64,000 bases of DNA from Burkholderia sp. OK233 (lineage in GTDB: Bacteria; Pseudomonadota; Gammaproteobacteria; Burkholderiales; Burkholderiaceae): NCBI RefSeq assembly GCF_900230185.1, contig NZ_OCSR01000001.1, positions 1,426,001-1,490,000 of the forward strand. The letters run 5' to 3'. The notes beneath the pieces were generated by a model. The model saw only the letters and a list, made by a program, of their open reading frames with translations, did not search any database and was not told where the DNA came from. The position numbers and the translations under genes are program-made. This document shows positions 10,162 to 19,267 of this stretch, in pieces. Numbering within the stretch: the stretch's first letter is position 1; each line of letters begins with the position of its first letter.

Positions 10162-10190
10162 ATTATAGCGGGAAACCGACGCCATAACAA
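10162..10190 (-). promoter_or_regulatory. Sigma70 promoter of the rpsP operon
   Basis: On the minus strand, TTGTTA (10190-10185) and a perfect TATAAT (10167-10162) are separated by exactly 17 bp. The -10 lies 45 bp before the rpsP start codon. Confidence 0.75.
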
Positions 10191-10288
10191 ACACTTACCG
10201 GGATAAACTGCACGGCGAGGGTGTGCCGGCCATACAGGCCAAGGCCCCGAAACACGCCGAAACGCCCGAATTACCTGACGGAGCGCCC

Positions 10289-11491
10289 GTGAAACTCCTG
10301 CTGCCGCCTGCGTTTTTTTCCGCTTCATGCGCCGTTTTTCGGCGAGTTGCCGGCCTTTCGCTAAATACAGGCATTTTGCGCGCCGCCCGCGTTCAGGCCC
10401 TGCGAGGGGGCGCGGCGTTGTTGCTCGCCGCCACGGCCCTGCCGGTGCTGGCCGCGCTGCCGGTCGAGCGCGTCAAACTGCCGCCCGGCTTCCACATAGA
10501 GGTCCTCTCCGACGCCGTACCGAGCGCGCGGGCCATGGCTCTCTCGCCGAAGGGCATTCTTTATATAGGCAGCCTCGACGGCCACGTCTACGCGCTCGAA
10601 TTGCAGAATGGCCGCGTTACGGCTCGCCACGTGGTCGCCTCGGGCCTGGAAACGCCGGCGGGCGTGGCATGGCGGGATGGCGCGCTGTACGTGTCCGCAG
10701 TGTCGAGAATTCTACGCTTCGACGCGATTGACGCCCATCTGAATGACCCGCCCAAGCCGGCCGTGGTCACCGACACGCTGCCGACAGAGACCCATCACGG
10801 CTGGAAATTCATCGCTTTCGGGCCGGATGGCAAGCTGTACGTGCCCCAAGGCGCGCCCTGCAACGTTTGCCTGAAAGACCGCAACCGCTTTGGGATGATC
10901 GGCCGCATGGACCCGGACGGCAGCCACTATGAAGTCGTGGCGCGCGGCATTCGCAACTCCGTCGGCTTCGCGTGGCATCCGGTGACGCATGAGTTGTGGT
11001 TCACCGACAACGGCCGCGACCTGATGGGCGACGACGTACCGGACGATAAACTCAACCGCGCGCCGCGTGCCGGCATGGATTTCGGCTTTCCGTACTGCCA
11101 TGGCGGCGACACGCCCGACCCCGAATTCGGCAAAGACCATCCATGCAGCGCCTTCGCACCGCCGGTTGTCAAACTCGGCGCGCACGTCGCCTCGCTCGGC
11201 ATGCGCTTTTACGGCGGCTCGATGTTCCCGGCCGCTTATCGCGACAATATTTTTATCGCTGAACACGGCTCGTGGAATCGTAGCAAGAAGGTCGGCTACC
11301 GCGTCGTGCGGGTGATTACCAACCCGGACGGCAGCAACGCACACCAGGAGGTCTTTGCCGAAGGCTGGCTCCAGCCAGGCGAAGCGGTATGGGGTCGCCC
11401 CGCCGACGTGCAAACGATGCCCGACGGCTCGCTCCTGATCAGCGATGACTACGCCGGCGCGGTCTATCGCGTGACCTACTCCGCGCCTTAG
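10289..11491 (+). CDS. Secreted PQQ-dependent sugar (sorbosone-type) dehydrogenase
   Basis: A roughly 400-residue beta-propeller protein of the GSDH/sorbosone dehydrogenase family, likely exported to the periplasm to oxidise sugars or related alcohols with PQQ. A hydrophobic export segment (GGAALLLAATALPVLA) lies about 40-55 residues in. The family landmarks LPPGFHIEVL, the HHGWKFIAFGPDGKLYVPQGAPCNVC region, GIRNSVGFAWHP, LWFTDNGRD and FIAEHGSWNRS are present. I chose the GTG at 10289, with GGAG five bases upstream; a GTG at 10223 is also in frame. The signal peptide has an unusually long N-region, so the true start may be further in. Confidence 0.82.
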   Translation: MKLLLPPAFFSASCAVFRRVAGLSLNTGILRAARVQALRGGAALLLAATALPVLAALPVERVKLPPGFHIEVLSDAVPSARAMALSPKGILYIGSLDGHVYALELQNGRVTARHVVASGLETPAGVAWRDGALYVSAVSRILRFDAIDAHLNDPPKPAVVTDTLPTETHHGWKFIAFGPDGKLYVPQGAPCNVCLKDRNRFGMIGRMDPDGSHYEVVARGIRNSVGFAWHPVTHELWFTDNGRDLMGDDVPDDKLNRAPRAGMDFGFPYCHGGDTPDPEFGKDHPCSAFAPPVVKLGAHVASLGMRFYGGSMFPAAYRDNIFIAEHGSWNRSKKVGYRVVRVITNPDGSNAHQEVFAEGWLQPGEAVWGRPADVQTMPDGSLLISDDYAGAVYRVTYSAP

Positions 11492-11590
11492 CTTTAGCCG
11501 TAAGCGCGCCGCGGGCGTAGAATGCGCGTCGGCCCACGCCCACCGGCGCGCCGCTCCTTTTCGACAGCCTGTCACTCTGCCCTCGCCTAC

Positions 11591-12058
11591 ATGTCCACCC
11601 TTGCCTCGACTTCCTCGCATTTCAGATCCAAGACGATTACCGCCGCGCTGGCCTTCTTCTTCGGCAGCCTCGGCGCCCACCGCTTCTATCTGTACGGCAT
11701 GCGCGACATCTACGGCTGGGCGCACCTGCTCGGCACGCTGATCGGAATTCCGGGCGCCATGCTGGTGGTGGCGAGCGAACGGGCCTCGATGCTCGGCTGG
11801 GTGCTCGCGTTTTTCGGCGCCGTTTCGCTGCTCTCCGCCTTTCTGGCCGCGATCGTCTACGGCCTGCGTCCGGATGAAAAATGGGACGCGCAGTTCAACG
11901 CGCAAACCCACCGCAAAAGCCGCTCCGGCTGGACCGTCATTTTCATCGTGATCTTTTCGCTGCTGATCGGCGCGTTCCTGCTGATGACGGGCCTCGCAAT
12001 CTCGTTCCAGACATACTTCGAAGGTCAGGTGCAAGCCGCCAAAGCGCTGTCTCAATGA
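11591..12058 (+). CDS. TM2-domain membrane protein
   Basis: A 155-residue membrane protein with an N-terminal TM2 domain: a first hydrophobic helix containing the GSLGAHRFYLYG turn, then a second helix pair (about residues 50-95). A further helix lies near residues 118-142. Function is unknown; TM2 proteins are small and widespread. The ATG at 11591 places the TM2 motif near the N-terminus as usual, although the frame opens earlier at 11522. Only 16 bp separate it from the convergent radical SAM gene. Confidence 0.75.
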   Translation: MSTLASTSSHFRSKTITAALAFFFGSLGAHRFYLYGMRDIYGWAHLLGTLIGIPGAMLVVASERASMLGWVLAFFGAVSLLSAFLAAIVYGLRPDEKWDAQFNAQTHRKSRSGWTVIFIVIFSLLIGAFLLMTGLAISFQTYFEGQVQAAKALSQ

Positions 12059-12074
12059 CTCGCTGCGCGCCGCG

Positions 12075-13220
12075 CTAAAAAAGATCCAACTGCGGATCGT
12101 CGCGCGGCGGCGGTTCAGCGCGCAACGGTTCAACCCGGCGAAAATGCGACATATCCAGAATACCGCGATCGCGCCGGTTTAGCCCGAGCCGGCGCACAGC
12201 CTTGTGGAAGCGCTGCTTCAGCAGGTCCGCCCACAAGCCTTCTCCCTTCATTCGAGTGGCGAAGTTCGAGTCGTAGTCCTTCCCGCCCCGCATATCGCGC
12301 ACGCGGCTCATCACCCGGTCAGCCCGATCGGGAAAATGCGCAGCCAGCCAATCCTTGAATAGCGGCGCGACTTCCCATGGCAAACGCAGCACGATGTAGC
12401 TCGCATTGCTTGCGCCGGCCTCTGCGCAAGCTTCCAGCACGCGCTCCATGTCCGGCTCGGTGACGAACGGAATCACCGGCGCGATGCTGACGCCAACAGG
12501 TATGCCCGCCTCGCTCAACGTACGGATCGTGCGCAATCGGCGCGACGGTGTGGCCGCACGCGGCTCGAGCGTGCGCGCGATATCGGCGTCCAGCGTGGTG
12601 ATCGTGATAGCCGCCATGAACTGCCCGCGCGCCGCCATGGGCGCGAGCAAATCGATATCCCGCTCGATCAGCGACGATTTGGTGATCGCCGCGAACGGAT
12701 GGCCGCGCTCGCTGAGCACTTCGACCACCCGCCGCGTGAGGCGCAAATCGCGCTCGACGGGTTGCCAGGCGTCGGTATTGACGCCGAGCGCGATCGGCTC
12801 CGGCACATAGGACTTCTTCGACAACTCGCGCTCGAGCAACTCCGGCGCATTGACCTTCGCGTAGATGCGGCTTTCGAAGTCGAGTCCCGGCGACAGCCCG
12901 AGATAACTGTGCGTGGGCCGCGCGAAGCAGTAGATGCAGCCATGTTCGCAGCCCCGATACGGATTGAGCGACACGCCAAAAGGAATATCCGGCGACGCAT
13001 TGCGCGTGAGGATGGTCTTGGCCCGCTCTTCGAAAACCTGCGTGCGCAAGACCTTGGGCTCGCCGTCTTCCTCCGCCGACGAAAGCCAGCCGTCGTCCAC
13101 CACTTCACGCTGGTCGACTTCGTAACGGCCTTGCAGGTTCGTCACCGCGCCGCGCCCCTTGCGAGGCGTGGGCGGAGCAATCGGAAATTCGTTGGCGGAG
13201 TGGGTGTCGGAATCGGTCAC
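12075..13220 (-). CDS. PA0069-family radical SAM protein (spore photoproduct lyase-like)
   Basis: A protein of about 381 residues with the radical SAM iron-sulfur motif CxxxCxxC (Cys91, Cys95, Cys98 in RGCEHGCIYC). It belongs to the PA0069/Rv2578c group, distantly related to spore photoproduct lyase (SplB). The substrate is unknown; a role in nucleic acid repair or modification is an inference from the family and from the LexA box directly upstream. GTG at 13220 is chosen; an in-frame TTG at 13235 is equally possible and neither has a clear Shine-Dalgarno site. The C-terminus ends in DPQLDLF, which resembles a beta-clamp-binding QL[SD]LF peptide. Confidence 0.85.
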   Translation of the reverse strand: MTDSDTHSANEFPIAPPTPRKGRGAVTNLQGRYEVDQREVVDDGWLSSAEEDGEPKVLRTQVFEERAKTILTRNASPDIPFGVSLNPYRGCEHGCIYCFARPTHSYLGLSPGLDFESRIYAKVNAPELLERELSKKSYVPEPIALGVNTDAWQPVERDLRLTRRVVEVLSERGHPFAAITKSSLIERDIDLLAPMAARGQFMAAITITTLDADIARTLEPRAATPSRRLRTIRTLSEAGIPVGVSIAPVIPFVTEPDMERVLEACAEAGASNASYIVLRLPWEVAPLFKDWLAAHFPDRADRVMSRVRDMRGGKDYDSNFATRMKGEGLWADLLKQRFHKAVRRLGLNRRDRGILDMSHFRRVEPLRAEPPPRDDPQLDLF

Positions 13221-13257
13221 GGCTGGAGCACGCAAAAAGCAAAACGGCGCAAAACAC

Positions 13258-13292
13258 CTGTATAAATATACAGTGTTTACGCCGTTTGTCGA
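13258..13292 (-). promoter_or_regulatory. LexA (SOS) box overlapping a sigma70 promoter
   Basis: CTGTATAAATATACAG (13258-13273) has the CTG-N10-CAG form and AT-rich core of a gamma/beta-proteobacterial LexA box. On the minus strand, TCGACA (13292-13287) and TATATT (13270-13265) form a -35/-10 pair with a 16-bp spacer, so LexA would cover the -10. The promoter points at the radical SAM gene. Confidence 0.85.
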
Positions 13293-13318
13293 GTCCAGCT
13301 ACGCGGCTCCCGCGCAAG

Positions 13319-13807
13319 CTAATCGCCAACCGCAATTGTCAGCGTTTCCTTGATCTCTTCCATCACCACGTAGCTCTTCGACTGCACCGCGCCGGGCAGT
13401 TGCAGCAGGATGTCCCCCAGCAGTTTCCGGTAGTCGGCCATTTCACCGATGCGCGCCTTGATCAGATAGTCGAAGTCGCCCGAGACGAGGTGGCACTCCA
13501 GCACCTCGGGGATCTTCTGCACCTCGCGGCGGAACTGATCGAACATGTTGCCGCTCTTGTGATCGAGCGTGATCTCGACAAATACCAGCAGCGCCGCGCC
13601 CAGCTCAGCCGGGTTCACACGCGCGTGGTAACCGGTGATCACGCCGTCACGCTCCATCCGCTTGACGCGCTCGATGCAAGGCGTGACCGACAGTCCGACC
13701 TGTTCGGCGAGGTCTTTCATCGCCATCCGGCCGTCCTGCTGCAGGAGCCGCAGGATCTTGTGGTCGAGTTTGTCGAGGGCCCGGATTGGTTGGCGCTGTG
13801 TACGCAT
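13319..13807 (-). CDS. lrp: Lrp/AsnC family regulator, leucine-responsive type
   Basis: A 162-residue Lrp-type regulator. The N-terminal winged helix-turn-helix (about residues 10-65, with LAEQVGLSVTPCIERVKRME as recognition region) is followed by the RAM ligand-binding domain (about 75-155). It is divergent from dadA across a 169-bp AT-rich region with several TA steps, a typical arrangement in which an Lrp paralogue controls D-alanine catabolism in response to alanine or leucine. The close match to E. coli Lrp in the helix-turn-helix supports the name; it could also be the DadR-type paralogue. Confidence 0.9.
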   Translation of the reverse strand: MRTQRQPIRALDKLDHKILRLLQQDGRMAMKDLAEQVGLSVTPCIERVKRMERDGVITGYHARVNPAELGAALLVFVEITLDHKSGNMFDQFRREVQKIPEVLECHLVSGDFDYLIKARIGEMADYRKLLGDILLQLPGAVQSKSYVVMEEIKETLTIAVGD

Positions 13808-13976
13808 GGTGTTTTTGCTGAAAATCTTGAAAATACAATAACAAAACCTACCTGACTGTTAATAGTATAGCGGTTATCACTGGGCGATCCGCGTTACACC
13901 TCGTTAATCGAACGAATTCAAACGAATCGACGAGCGCACCGTCCTCAGACCTCTTATTGAACATCCTGGAGCAGCT

Positions 13977-15263
13977 ATGCGAGTCGTCGTTTTGGGCAGT
14001 GGCGTTGTCGGAGTGACGAGTGCTTATTACCTCGCGCGCGCCGGTCACGAAGTGACCGTCATCGACCGCGAGGCCGGCCCGGCGCTCGAAACCAGCTTTG
14101 CCAATGCCGGCCAGATCTCGCCCGGCTACGCGTCGCCGTGGGCTGCGCCGGGCGTGCCGCTGAAGGCCGTCAAGTGGATGTTCCAGAAACATGCGCCGCT
14201 GGCGATCCGGCTCGACGGCACGCAATTCCAGTTGCAATGGATGTGGCAGATGCTGCAGAACTGCACGTCGTCGCGTTATGCGGTGAACAAGGGCCGTATG
14301 GTCCGCCTCGCCGAATACAGCCGCGATTGTTTGCAAGCGCTGCGCGCCGAAACCGGCATCCAGTACGAAGGCCGCACCGGCGGCACGCTGCAGGTATTCC
14401 GCACGCAACAGCAGTTCGACGGCGCCGCGAAAGACATCGCCGTGCTGCGGGACGCCAACGTGCCGTATGAACTGCTGTCGCCGGCCGAACTCGCACAAGC
14501 CGAACCGGCGCTCGCCGCGGTCTCGCACAAGCTGACGGGCGGCCTGCGCCTGCCGGGCGACGAAACTGGCGACTGCCAGATGTTCACCACGCGCCTTGCC
14601 GCGCTGGCCGAGCAACTGGGCGTCAAGTTCCGCTACAACACCCCGATCGACTCCCTCGCCATGGCGGGCGACCGCATCGCCGGCGTGCAATGCGGCGATG
14701 AACTGGTGCGCGCTGACTCGTTTGTCGTAGCGCTCGGTTCGTACTCGACGAAATTCCTGTCCGGCCTCGTGAAGATTCCGGTCTACCCGCTCAAGGGCTA
14801 TTCGATCACCGCGCCGATCGTCAACGAAGCGTCCGCGCCGATTTCTACCGTGCTCGACGAGACGTACAAGATCGCGATCACGCGCTTCGACGACCGGATT
14901 CGCGTCGGCGGCATGGCGGAGATCGTCGGTTTCGACAAATCGCTGCGCCGGGCGCGCCGTGAAACGCTGGAACTGTGTGTGAACGATCTGTTCCCGGGCG
15001 GCGGCGATACGTCGAAGGCCACCTTCTGGACCGGCCTGCGCCCGATGACGCCGGACGGCACGCCGATCGTCGGCCGTACTCCCGTGCCGAACCTGTTCCT
15101 GAACACCGGTCACGGCACGCTGGGCTGGACGATGTCGTGCGGCTCGGGTCAACTGCTGGCCGACGTGATGTCGAGCAAGCAGCCGGCAATCAAGGCGGAC
15201 GATTTGTCGGTGCATCGCTATCTCGGCGAGATCGGCGGTGCACATCGTCCGGCTTATGCTTGA
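13977..15263 (+). CDS. dadA: D-amino acid dehydrogenase small subunit
   Basis: A 428-residue FAD flavoenzyme that deaminates D-amino acids, chiefly D-alanine, at the inner membrane and passes electrons to the quinone pool. The N-terminus holds the dinucleotide motif [20 protein letters not shown]. Other DadA landmarks are [19 protein letters not shown] and the C-terminal [20 protein letters not shown] lies five bases before the ATG. The divergent lrp-family gene suggests local control. No alanine racemase gene (dadX) follows, unlike in E. coli; the gene ends at a strong terminator. Confidence 0.95.
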   Translation: MRVVVLGSGVVGVTSAYYLARAGHEVTVIDREAGPALETSFANAGQISPGYASPWAAPGVPLKAVKWMFQKHAPLAIRLDGTQFQLQWMWQMLQNCTSSRYAVNKGRMVRLAEYSRDCLQALRAETGIQYEGRTGGTLQVFRTQQQFDGAAKDIAVLRDANVPYELLSPAELAQAEPALAAVSHKLTGGLRLPGDETGDCQMFTTRLAALAEQLGVKFRYNTPIDSLAMAGDRIAGVQCGDELVRADSFVVALGSYSTKFLSGLVKIPVYPLKGYSITAPIVNEASAPISTVLDETYKIAITRFDDRIRVGGMAEIVGFDKSLRRARRETLELCVNDLFPGGGDTSKATFWTGLRPMTPDGTPIVGRTPVPNLFLNTGHGTLGWTMSCGSGQLLADVMSSKQPAIKADDLSVHRYLGEIGGAHRPAYA

Positions 15264-15341
15264 GGTTTAATGTTTTAACGCTTCGCGAGCAGTTATGCCG
15301 GTTCGTCTTCACGTCATCGCAGACAGACCGTCCTGACAAAG

Positions 15342-15377
15342 AAAAACGGCGCCTCGAACAGGGCGCCGTTTTTCTTT
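15342..15377. terminator. Bidirectional terminator between dadA and the acyl-CoA dehydrogenase gene
   Basis: AACGGCGCC/GGCGCCGTT stem with an 8-nt loop, flanked by A- and T-runs. Convergent genes on both sides can use it. Confidence 0.92.
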
Positions 15378-15423
15378 TTACACACGAGTTTTTGCTACAT
15401 CGTTCGACAGAAGCAGCACAACA

Positions 15424-17214
15424 TCAGAACTGATCGTCGGACAACGCCAGCACACTCTCCCCACTCTTCGCGCTGACGATCGAGGCTTCCAATGCCGAAG
15501 CCAGCGGCAGCACATGCTCAGCATAGAACTGTGCGGTGGCGATCTTCGCGCCATAGAACGACGGATCTTCCGCGCGCTTTTCAGCCGCCACGAGCAACGC
15601 ACGCGCCATCTGCCAGCCGCCCAGGACAACGCCCGCCAGCTTCAGGTACGGCACGCTGCCGGCGAACACCGCGTTGGGATCGCTCTTCGTGTTCGCGACA
15701 ACGAAATCGACCGCCGCGCCCAGTGAGCGCTGACCCTGCGCCAGATACTTCTTCATCGAATCGAACGCAGCGCCTTGTTGCGCGTCGAGTGCTTCGATCG
15801 TTTCAGCCACGCCGGCCAGCAGCGCCTTCGCCACCTTGCCGCCGTCACGAACGGTCTTGCGGCCGATCAGATCGTTGGCCTGAATCGCGGTCGTCCCTTC
15901 GTAGATCGGCAGAATGCGCGCGTCGCGGTAGTACTGCGCGGCGCCGGTTTCTTCGATGAAGCCCATGCCGCCGTGTACCTGCACGCCGAGGCTCGTCACG
16001 TCGATCGACAGTTCCGTGCTCCAGCCCTTCACGATCGGCACGAGATATTCGTAGATCGCTTGATGCTCAGCACGTTTTGCTTCGTCAGGATGACGATGCG
16101 CGATATCGCAGTGAGCCGCGGCGACATACGCCAACGCGCGCGACGCTTCGGTGAGACCACGCATCGTGGCCAGCATGCGGCGCACGTCCGGATGCTGAAT
16201 GATCGCTACCGATTGTTTCGCGGAGCCATCCACCGGCCGGCTTTGCACGCGATCCTTCGCATACGCCACCGCTTGCTGATACGCACGATCCGACACGGCA
16301 ACACCTTGCATGCCCACCGCGAAACGCGCCGCGTTCATCATGATGAACATGTACTCGAGGCCGCGATTTTCCTCGCCGATCAGGTGTCCGATCGCGCCGC
16401 CGTGGTCGCCGAATTGCAGCACCGCCGTCGGGCTCGCCTTGATGCCGAGCTTGTGCTCGATCGACACGCAATGCACGTCGTTACGCTCACCGAGCGAACC
16501 GTCTTCCCTGATGAGGAACTTCGGCACGATGAAAAGCGAAATGCCCTTCACGCCTTCCGGTGCATTCGGCGTACGCGCCAGCACGAGATGGGCGATGTTC
16601 TTCGCCATGTCGTGCTCGCCCCACGTGATGAAGATCTTGGTGCCGAACAGCTTGAACGAACCATCGCCCTGCGACTCGGCGCGCGTGCGCACCAGCGCGA
16701 GATCGGAGCCGGCCTGCGGCTCGGTCAGGTTCATCGTGCCGGTCCACTCGCCGGAAATCAGCTTGGGCACGTAGGTTTGCTTCTGCTCTTCGCTGCCCGC
16801 CGTGAGCAGCGCCTCGATTGCGCCATCCGTGAGCAACGGGCACAACGCGAACGACAGGTTCGACGCGTTCAGCATCTCGATACAGGCTGTGGCGATCAGC
16901 TTGGGCAGACCCTGGCCTTCGTAGTCGACCGGATGTTGCACGCCTTGCCAGCCGCCTTCGCCGAACTGGCGGAATGCGTCCTTGAAACCGGGCGTTGCGG
17001 TGACCACGCCGTCTTTCCAGCTGCTCGGATTGCGATCGCCTTCCACGTTCAACGGCGCCAGCACTTCGCCGCACAGTTTCGCCGATTCTTCGAGCACGGC
17101 CTGGGCCGTGTCGAGGTTCGCGTCTTCGAAGCCTGGCAGCGTCGCGATGTCTTCGAGACCAGCCAGTTCTTTCATCACGAACAGCATGTCCTTGATGGGC
17201 GCCGTATAGCTCAT
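15424..17214 (-). CDS. Acyl-CoA dehydrogenase, large (about 600 aa) type
   Basis: A 596-residue FAD acyl-CoA dehydrogenase with a C-terminal extension, like the DmdC/AcdA group. The family signature MNLTEPQAGSDLA and FITWGEHDM are visible, and the catalytic base is probably Glu439 in IYEGTTAIQ. It introduces the trans-2 double bond of acyl-CoA and hands electrons to ETF, whose genes are directly upstream on the same strand. Chain-length preference cannot be told from sequence. It begins 105 bp after etfA, with a terminator-like hairpin between, so it may have partly separate expression. Confidence 0.93.
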   Translation of the reverse strand: MSYTAPIKDMLFVMKELAGLEDIATLPGFEDANLDTAQAVLEESAKLCGEVLAPLNVEGDRNPSSWKDGVVTATPGFKDAFRQFGEGGWQGVQHPVDYEGQGLPKLIATACIEMLNASNLSFALCPLLTDGAIEALLTAGSEEQKQTYVPKLISGEWTGTMNLTEPQAGSDLALVRTRAESQGDGSFKLFGTKIFITWGEHDMAKNIAHLVLARTPNAPEGVKGISLFIVPKFLIREDGSLGERNDVHCVSIEHKLGIKASPTAVLQFGDHGGAIGHLIGEENRGLEYMFIMMNAARFAVGMQGVAVSDRAYQQAVAYAKDRVQSRPVDGSAKQSVAIIQHPDVRRMLATMRGLTEASRALAYVAAAHCDIAHRHPDEAKRAEHQAIYEYLVPIVKGWSTELSIDVTSLGVQVHGGMGFIEETGAAQYYRDARILPIYEGTTAIQANDLIGRKTVRDGGKVAKALLAGVAETIEALDAQQGAAFDSMKKYLAQGQRSLGAAVDFVVANTKSDPNAVFAGSVPYLKLAGVVLGGWQMARALLVAAEKRAEDPSFYGAKIATAQFYAEHVLPLASALEASIVSAKSGESVLALSDDQF

Positions 17215-17241
17215 TTCAGTTCTCCTCCTGCCTTTTGATAT

Positions 17242-17279
17242 AAAAAGGGCGCTGGACTTGATCAGTCCCGCGCCCTTTG
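17242..17279 (-). terminator. Terminator or attenuator between etfA and the acyl-CoA dehydrogenase gene
   Basis: AAAGGGCGC/GCGCCCTTT stem with an inner GGAC/GTCC pairing; an A-run on the plus strand gives a U-run in the minus-strand transcript. It would reduce read-through from etfBA. Confidence 0.8.
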
Positions 17280-17319
17280 TTCGCTGCCAGACGCCTTTTA
17301 CAACACGGCGCTGCGGCTG

Positions 17320-18255
17320 TTAGCCGAGCTCGCTAACCAGTTCCGGCACGAGCGTGAACAGATCGCCCACCAGACCATAATCGGCGACGCTGAAAATCGG
17401 CGCTTCCGCATCCTTGTTGATCGCCACGATCACCTTCGAGTCCTTCATGCCGGCCAGATGCTGGATCGCGCCCGAGATGCCGACAGCGATGTACAGTTGC
17501 GGCGCGACGATCTTGCCGGTCTGGCCGACCTGATAGTCGTTCGGCACGAAGCCCGCGTCGACGGCGGCACGCGATGCGCCTAGTGCCGCGTTCAGCTTAT
17601 CCGCCAGCGGCTCCAGCACCTTCGTGTAGTTCTCGCCGTTGCCCAGACCCCGGCCACCCGAGACGATGATCTTCGCCGAGGTCAGTTCCGGACGGTCCAG
17701 CTTCGTCACTTCACGGCTCACGAACTGCGACAGGCCCGTGTCGGCTGCCGCTTCGATCTTCTCGACCGTTGCGCTGCCGCCTTCTGCTGCGACCGGGTCG
17801 AAGCCCGTCGTGCGGACCGTGATGACCTTGATCGGATCTTGAGATTGAACCGTGGCGATAGCGTTACCCGCGTAGATGGGACGCTCGAACGTATCGGCGC
17901 TGTCCACTGCGGTGATGTCGCTGATCTGCGCGACGTCGAGCTTCGCGGCGATGCGCGGGGCGATGTTCTTGCCGTAGGCGGTCGCCGGCGTCAGGATGTG
18001 CGTGTAGTCCTTCGCGATGTTCATCACGGTTGCCTGGACGTTTTCCGCCAGGCCCGCTTCGAGTTGCGCCGCGTCGGCCAGCAGCACCTTCGAAACACCT
18101 GCAATCTTCGCTGCCGCATCCGCCGCAGCCTGTGCGTTGTGCCCTGCCACCAGCACGTGAATATCACCGCCGATCTTCTGCGCGGCTGCAACCGTGTTCA
18201 GCGTCGCGGCCTTGATCGACGCGTTATCGTGTTCTGCAATTACCAGATTCGTCAT
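17320..18255 (-). CDS. etfA: Electron transfer flavoprotein alpha subunit
   Basis: A 311-residue EtfA, the FAD-binding subunit of ETF, which carries electrons from acyl-CoA dehydrogenases to ETF:quinone oxidoreductase. The C-terminal FAD motif is seen as the run from [20 protein letters not shown] through [13 protein letters not shown], and [13 protein letters not shown] is conserved. It lies 13 bp after etfB. Confidence 0.96.
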   Translation of the reverse strand: MTNLVIAEHDNASIKAATLNTVAAAQKIGGDIHVLVAGHNAQAAADAAAKIAGVSKVLLADAAQLEAGLAENVQATVMNIAKDYTHILTPATAYGKNIAPRIAAKLDVAQISDITAVDSADTFERPIYAGNAIATVQSQDPIKVITVRTTGFDPVAAEGGSATVEKIEAAADTGLSQFVSREVTKLDRPELTSAKIIVSGGRGLGNGENYTKVLEPLADKLNAALGASRAAVDAGFVPNDYQVGQTGKIVAPQLYIAVGISGAIQHLAGMKDSKVIVAINKDAEAPIFSVADYGLVGDLFTLVPELVSELG

Positions 18256-18268
18256 TTCGTCCGTCTCC

Positions 18269-19018
18269 TTACAGCACCTTGGCTTCGGTCTTCAGCTTCT
18301 CGACCAGCGTCTTCACATCCGGCACCTTCACACCGGCGGAGCGCTTCGGCGGCTCAACGACTTTCAGCGTCTTCAGGCGCGGCGTCACATCAACGCCGAG
18401 GTCTTCCGGCTTGACGACTTCCAGCGGCTTCTTCTTCGCCTTCATGATGTTGGGCAGCGTCACATAGCGCGGCTCGTTCAGGCGCAGGTCGGTGGTGATC
18501 ACAGCCGGCAGGCTCAGTGACAGCGTTTCCGCACCGCCGTCGACTTCGCGCGACACCGTAGCCTTGCCGTCAGCGACGACCACCTTCGACGCAAACGTGG
18601 CTTGCGGCAGGTTCGCCAGCGCAGCCAGCATCTGGCCGGTCTGGTTCGAATCGTCGTCGATGGCCTGCTTGCCGAGGATGACGAGCCCAGGCTGTTCCCT
18701 GTCGACCAGCGCCTTGAGCAGCTTGGCGACCGCCAGCGGCTGCAGTTCTTCGCCCGACTCGATCAGGATCGCGCGATCCGCGCCGATTGCCAGCGCCGTG
18801 CGCAGCGTTTCCTGCGCCTGAGTCACACCGGCCGACACAGCAATCACTTCGGTCGCCACGCCCGCTTCGCGCAGACGAACGGCTTCTTCAACCGCGATTT
18901 CGTCGAACGGATTCATCGACATCTTCACGTTCGCGATGTCGACGCCCGTGCCGTCCGATTTGACCCGGACTTTCACGTTGTAGTCGACCACTCTCTTGAC
19001 TGGCACCAGGATTTTCAT
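18269..19018 (-). CDS. etfB: Electron transfer flavoprotein beta subunit
   Basis: A 249-residue EtfB, AMP-binding partner of EtfA. Landmarks are [14 protein letters not shown] at the N-terminus, the [14 protein letters not shown] block and the signature near the C-terminus ([20 protein letters not shown]). GGAG lies seven bases before the ATG at 19018; an in-frame GTG at 19024 is less well placed. It is first in the etfBA pair, downstream of a palindromic candidate operator. Confidence 0.96.
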   Translation of the reverse strand: MKILVPVKRVVDYNVKVRVKSDGTGVDIANVKMSMNPFDEIAVEEAVRLREAGVATEVIAVSAGVTQAQETLRTALAIGADRAILIESGEELQPLAVAKLLKALVDREQPGLVILGKQAIDDDSNQTGQMLAALANLPQATFASKVVVADGKATVSREVDGGAETLSLSLPAVITTDLRLNEPRYVTLPNIMKAKKKPLEVVKPEDLGVDVTPRLKTLKVVEPPKRSAGVKVPDVKTLVEKLKTEAKVL

Positions 19019-19142
19019 GCACACGCTCCAAAGTTACGAATACGTCAACCCAACGGACATTATAGCGACTGCCCTCATGGCAGCCTGGTCGCGGGCGCTC
19101 TAGCAGAAGGATATCGCTCCTCAGCGGCGTGACGGCAATAAC

Positions 19143-19185
19143 GAACGATCGTTCTATTTTAATCTCGAAAAAACCCGGGAGACAA
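19143..19185 (-). promoter_or_regulatory. Candidate promoter and palindromic operator upstream of etfB
   Basis: GAACGATCGTTC (19143-19154) is a perfect 12-bp palindrome of the kind bound by TetR-family repressors. Directly upstream on the minus strand lie TTGTCT (19185-19180) and TAAAAT (19161-19156), 18 bp apart, so the palindrome would sit at the transcription start. A second -10-like TATAAT is at 19064-19059 but lacks a good -35. No regulator gene is adjacent. Confidence 0.6.
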
Positions 19186-19194
19186 CCCCGGGTT
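19168..19194 (-). terminator. Terminator of the metNIQ operon
   Basis: AACCCGGG/CCCGGGTT stem with a 7-nt loop; the A-run at 19168-19173 becomes a U-run in the minus-strand transcript. It lies about 75 bp past metQ. Confidence 0.85.
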
Positions 19195-19267
19195 AAGACT
19201 TACGACTCTAATTTTGCATTGCCGTCGTGTCTTGCTAGGTGAAACGGGCGAAAAAATGGCCGCCAGA

